Shown here piece by piece: positions 42,950-45,200 of a DNA stretch of 45,200 bases. Origin of the DNA: a bacterium (lineage in GTDB: Bacteria; Hinthialibacterota; Hinthialibacteria; H5-UNCL2); contig JABTUV010000021.1 of NCBI GenBank assembly GCA_015075175.1, positions 1-45,200 of the forward strand. Reading direction: 5' to 3'. The notes under the pieces were generated by a model. It saw nothing but the letters and a program-made list of their open reading frames with translations. It was not told the origin of the DNA and did not search any database. A program made the translations under genes and the position numbers. Positions within the stretch are counted from its first letter, which is position 1. The number at the start of each line of letters is the position of its first letter.

Positions 42950-43354
42950 GAGAACTCCTCCGTCAGATTGGCGTGCAGACTATGATTGCCTTGAATCGAC
43001 CGAGCCCAAACAGAACCGAAACGGTTCTATTTAGTTAACTTTCTTAAGCGTACATTGCCGGACTCATTCGTGAAAATCAAGACGAAAATCGAGAAAAATT
43101 AATCTGCTGCCAAGAAAAAGCTTACTATTTGCGGAACGTCACAGAGTACTGTCTCTATGTTGCCGAAATGAGACACCTTGTCTCAATCTCGGGGTTGCGA
43201 CAGATTGGCCCGTTGGGCAACGCTTAAGTCAATCCCGATGAACCTGTTATAGTTCGTCCCAGGTGTTTCTGGTCCTATTCGTCTCAGGGGTCGGCTCCGT
43301 TCCACGCCATGGGCAAGCACCACCCTGTCGGCTGTCGGTAGGCGGGATGGTGGG
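42950..43354. other. AT-rich upstream region of the cytochrome gene
   Basis: About 400 bases, markedly richer in A and T than the surroundings between 43020 and 43200. No gene seen. It should contain the cytochrome promoter; a palindrome is noted at 43169-43185. A sigma54-type motif was looked for and no convincing one was found. Confidence 0.5.
43169..43185. promoter_or_regulatory. Palindrome TGAGAC-N5-GTCTCA upstream of the cytochrome gene
   Basis: Perfect 6-base arms with a 5-base spacer, about 220 bases upstream of the cytochrome ATG, with another GTCTC half-site at 43151. Possibly a regulator binding site; the regulator is unknown. Confidence 0.4.
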
Positions 43355-43752
43355 TCAACGGCGAAGCGATACGCCGACGATGAACAGGATCAGGCCCGGA
43401 GGAAGATGATCGTCCCCAACATGCCGGCGCTCTCTCCGCCGGCGCGATCGCCCGTCAGCCAGGGCGTGTACGCCCACGGGAAGGCTCCCAACAACAGCAT
43501 CAGAAGTCCCGACAGGCGTATGACGCCTGCGGGCGAGAGGGTCTTGCCCAATAAGAGTCCGTTCAGCGCGGTCGCCGTTCCGACGACGACCATGGCGGGC
43601 GCGATGAAGGTGAACGCCTCCAGCGGCGAGCGAACATCCGATGCGTCCGCGGAGGAGAAGAGATGGTAGAGAATTCCCGCGCCCGCGGCGGCCAGCGCGG
43701 CGCCGAGGGCGAAGACGATCAACCGGCCGATGGCCGTGGTCCCTTCGCTCAT
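43355..43752 (-). CDS. Small four-helix membrane protein (one frameshift)
   Basis: About 131 residues. MSEGTTAIGRLIVFALGAA starts at ATG 43752; helices: RLIVFALGAALAAAGAGIL, FIAPAMVVVGTATALNGLLL, VIRLSGLLMLLLGAFPWAY and GMLGTIIFL. The main frame ends at 43390 (FLRA), but with one missing C near 43397 the chain continues as PGLILFIVGVSLRR to a TGA at 43355-43357, completing the fourth helix. Function unknown. The longer frame starting at 44214 is repeat sequence and is not accepted. Confidence 0.65.
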
Positions 43753-43760
43753 GCGTCGAC

Positions 43761-43989
43761 GAATTACGATTCGTAATCGTGCTCGTAATCGTACTTCCTT
43801 GTCATTTCGACCGAAGGGAGAAATCTTACCGAAGGGAGAAATCTTACCGAAGGGAGAAATCCTACCGTCTTCGCTGGCGCCGCCGTCAATGCGTGAAAGA
43901 TTTCTCCCTTCGGTCGAAATGACAGCTGCGTGCTCGATCACGAGTACAAGACCGTTATCGATTACGATCACGATTAAGACTACGAGCGA
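43761..43989. repeat. Nested repeats: GATTACG type outside, TGTCATTTCGACCG type inside
   Basis: GAATTACGATTCGTAATCG (43761-) and CGATTACGATCACGATTAAG (43959-) bracket a complex in which TGTCATTTCGACCGAAGGGA (43800) is followed by two extra GAAGGGAGAAATC units and, after 40 bases, by the inverted copy (43898-43924). Confidence 0.8.
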
Positions 43990-44009
43990 GCGGCTATTCC
44001 AGGCGGTTG

Positions 44010-44033
44010 CGATGGTGCGCGGCGCGCATCCTA
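44010..44033. repeat. GTAGGGTG-type element at the end of the SDR gene
   Basis: GGTGCGCGGCGCGCATCCTA, an imperfect copy of the 25971-25991 arm; it contributes the TAG stop of the SDR gene. Confidence 0.6.
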
Positions 44034-44972
44034 CCGGCGGCGGGCCAGTTCGCTGGCGTAATGCCGGCCCAGCGTGTCGCCGTGCCGGCGCGCCCACTCG
44101 GAGAGCTTGGTACTCCCCGCGGGCGGCGAAGTCGTATAGAGCAGGCCGGCCATCAGCCCCTGGATTTCCTCGCGTGTCAGCACCACGTCGCCCACGAACT
44201 TGCCCAGTCCCCATGCAAACATATAGCCCAGCGCCGGCGGAATCGACACGATGGGCCGGGGCTTGCCGATGGCCTCCCCCAGCATCTCGACCAGGCCGCG
44301 ATAGGTGAACGTCTCCGGGCCGACGGCGTCGGTCACCACGTCCTGTCGCTCCCGGCCGTGCTGGATCGCCAGCTGGGCGAAATCGTCGACGTAGATGGGT
44401 TGCAGGCGGTAATCGCCCCTGCCGAACACGCCGAAGACGGGAAAGCGCCGCAGCATCCAGGCGATGTTGTTGATGAGGATGTCCTCGTCGCCGAAGAGGA
44501 CGGTGGGGCGCAGGATGGCATAGGAGAGTCCCGACTCGCGCAGCGCCCGCTCCAGTTGCGCCTTGCCGGAGAAGTACTCCAGCGGGCTGTCCTCGCTGGG
44601 ATTGGTGATGCTGGTGTGGACGATGCGGCGCACGCCCGCGCGCCGCGCGGCCTCGAACAGTTTGAGCGTGTTTTCCACCGCGATGTGGTGCTTGAAGTAG
44701 GTGTAGTTGAAGCGCACCCAGTAGGTGTTATAGAGCACGTCGGCGCCGGAGAGCACGGCGACCAGGTGTTCGGGGCGGTCGAAGCTCCAGGGATGGACCT
44801 CGACGTCGGCGAGGTCGGGCAGGCGCCGCTTTGCCGAAGTGAGTGTGCGCACTGAAACGCCTGCCGAGAGCAGCCGCCGCGCAATGTAGCGTCCCGAGTA
44901 CCCGAAGGCCCCCGTGACCACGTGCACGGGCGGTTCCTCGGGTTTGGGACTGTGATGTTTACGCGCGGACAT
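44031..44972 (-). CDS. NAD(P)-binding SDR-type protein (NmrA/complex I NDUFA9-like)
   Basis: 313 residues with a Rossmann fold of the atypical SDR group: nucleotide-binding VVTGAFGYSGRYIARRLL (TGxxGxxGR), DVLYNTYWVRFNY, GVRRIVHTSITNPSEDSPLE and YFSGKAQLERALRESGLSYA (YxxxK-like, with the K) and ILRPTVLFGDEDILINNIAW. Such proteins act as oxidoreductases or quinone-related assembly factors; the substrate is unknown. The ATG at 44972 is preferred over 44987. The stop is in a GTAGG-type repeat. No neighbours on the strand suggest a pathway. Confidence 0.8.
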   Translation of the reverse strand: MSARKHHSPKPEEPPVHVVTGAFGYSGRYIARRLLSAGVSVRTLTSAKRRLPDLADVEVHPWSFDRPEHLVAVLSGADVLYNTYWVRFNYTYFKHHIAVENTLKLFEAARRAGVRRIVHTSITNPSEDSPLEYFSGKAQLERALRESGLSYAILRPTVLFGDEDILINNIAWMLRRFPVFGVFGRGDYRLQPIYVDDFAQLAIQHGRERQDVVTDAVGPETFTYRGLVEMLGEAIGKPRPIVSIPPALGYMFAWGLGKFVGDVVLTREEIQGLMAGLLYTTSPPAGSTKLSEWARRHGDTLGRHYASELARRR

Positions 44973-45005
44973 CGCCGCACCCCACAAGCGTAACGTAATA
45001 ATAGT

Positions 45006-45034
45006 ATCCTATCGCAAGCGTAACACGCGCGCAA
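45006..45034 (-). promoter_or_regulatory. Possible promoter of the SDR gene
   Basis: On the minus strand TTGCGC (45029-45034) and TAGGAT (45006-45011) are 17 bases apart and about 35 bases upstream of the ATG. Moderate match only. Confidence 0.35.
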
Positions 45035-45070
45035 GGCCGGCGGATACTGCACGACCGCAGAGAAGTGCAC

Positions 45071-45161
45071 TGTCAGCTCGACCGCAGGGAGAAATCCTGC
45101 CGTCCGCCTAAAGGGTCCGGCGAAAAGCGGGGCAGGATTTCTCCCTGCGGTCGAAATGACA
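45071..45161. repeat. Inverted pair of TGTCATTTCGACCG-type repeats
   Basis: TGTCAGCTCGACCGCAGGGA (45071-) and the inverted copy GGATTTCTCCCTGCGGTCGA (45134-45153, to 45161) enclose about 35 bases. A third inverted-pair locus of this family. Confidence 0.85.
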
Positions 45162-45200
45162 GCCGCGCGCAGGCGCGACGCCGGCATTGAAAACGCCGTT

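Noticed and set aside
43100-43160. Sigma54 promoter upstream of the cytochrome
   Set aside because: TTGGCAGCAGATTAATTTT on the minus strand has the -24 GG but lacks the -12 GC element.

Overview
The window is about 45 kb of GC-rich DNA from a Gram-negative bacterium. The envelope genes (lptB, an MsbA-type exporter beside an LpxB-like protein, mltG, several lipoproteins) require an outer membrane. A dockerin-like repeat on a multihaem cytochrome, a branched-polyamine synthase, a 31-residue AURKAIP1/COX24-type protein and an unusually dense load of dispersed palindromes suggest an uncultured lineage near the PVC/FCB bacteria (Planctomycetota-, Hydrogenedentota- or Sumerlaeota-like). That placement is inference and weak. 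No rRNA, tRNA or CRISPR array was seen.

Layout. 0-4 kb (minus): CBM9-like lipoprotein, mltG, lptB, tilS. 4-11.5 kb: a NicO-type Ni/Co transporter (plus) with a clear sigma70-like promoter, a bpsA-type polyamine synthase, rpmA (L27), a TRM11-type methyltransferase, a GIY-YIG nuclease lying inside an array of short repeats, a SAM methyltransferase and a two-domain amidase. 11.5-15.2 kb (plus): a GH10-like glycosidase, then PEGA lipoprotein, coiled-coil membrane protein and BadF-type sugar kinase, then an orphan antitoxin. 15.2-20.5 kb: a YfhO-like protein, a complete IS4-family element inserted in a repeat cluster, and a junction where two unrelated genes are both cut short. 20.5-24.2 kb: an acidic-tailed DUF2007-like protein, an orphan sensor kinase and a PGRP-fold lipoprotein that seems to lack its zinc ligands. 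24.3-35 kb (minus): a GT39-propeller fusion carrying an in-frame 63-bp palindrome, MsbA/LpxB-like pair, a large exported unknown, and a trans-sulfuration enzyme. 35-40 kb: amidase plus GerMN pair, the tiny mS38-like protein, two exported unknowns, an RRM protein. 40.8-45 kb: an OmcA/MtrC-type decahaem cytochrome with its own terminator, a small membrane protein and an SDR-type protein.

The recurring theme is cell-envelope and peptidoglycan turnover: MltG, two Amidase_3 proteins, a PGRP-fold pseudo-amidase, GerMN, a possible GlcNAc kinase and lipid export.

Two cautions. First, at least ten genes are interrupted by single-base insertions or deletions while their protein sequence stays well conserved in the alternate frame, often in homopolymers; this looks more like residual assembly error than gene decay, so coordinates of those genes are spans rather than clean ORFs. 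Second, the intergenic DNA is crowded with at least seven families of dispersed palindromes, several of which supply stop codons or sit inside genes. The most interesting candidate system is the GIY-YIG nuclease embedded in the repeat family that recurs, as inverted pairs, at three other places in the window.
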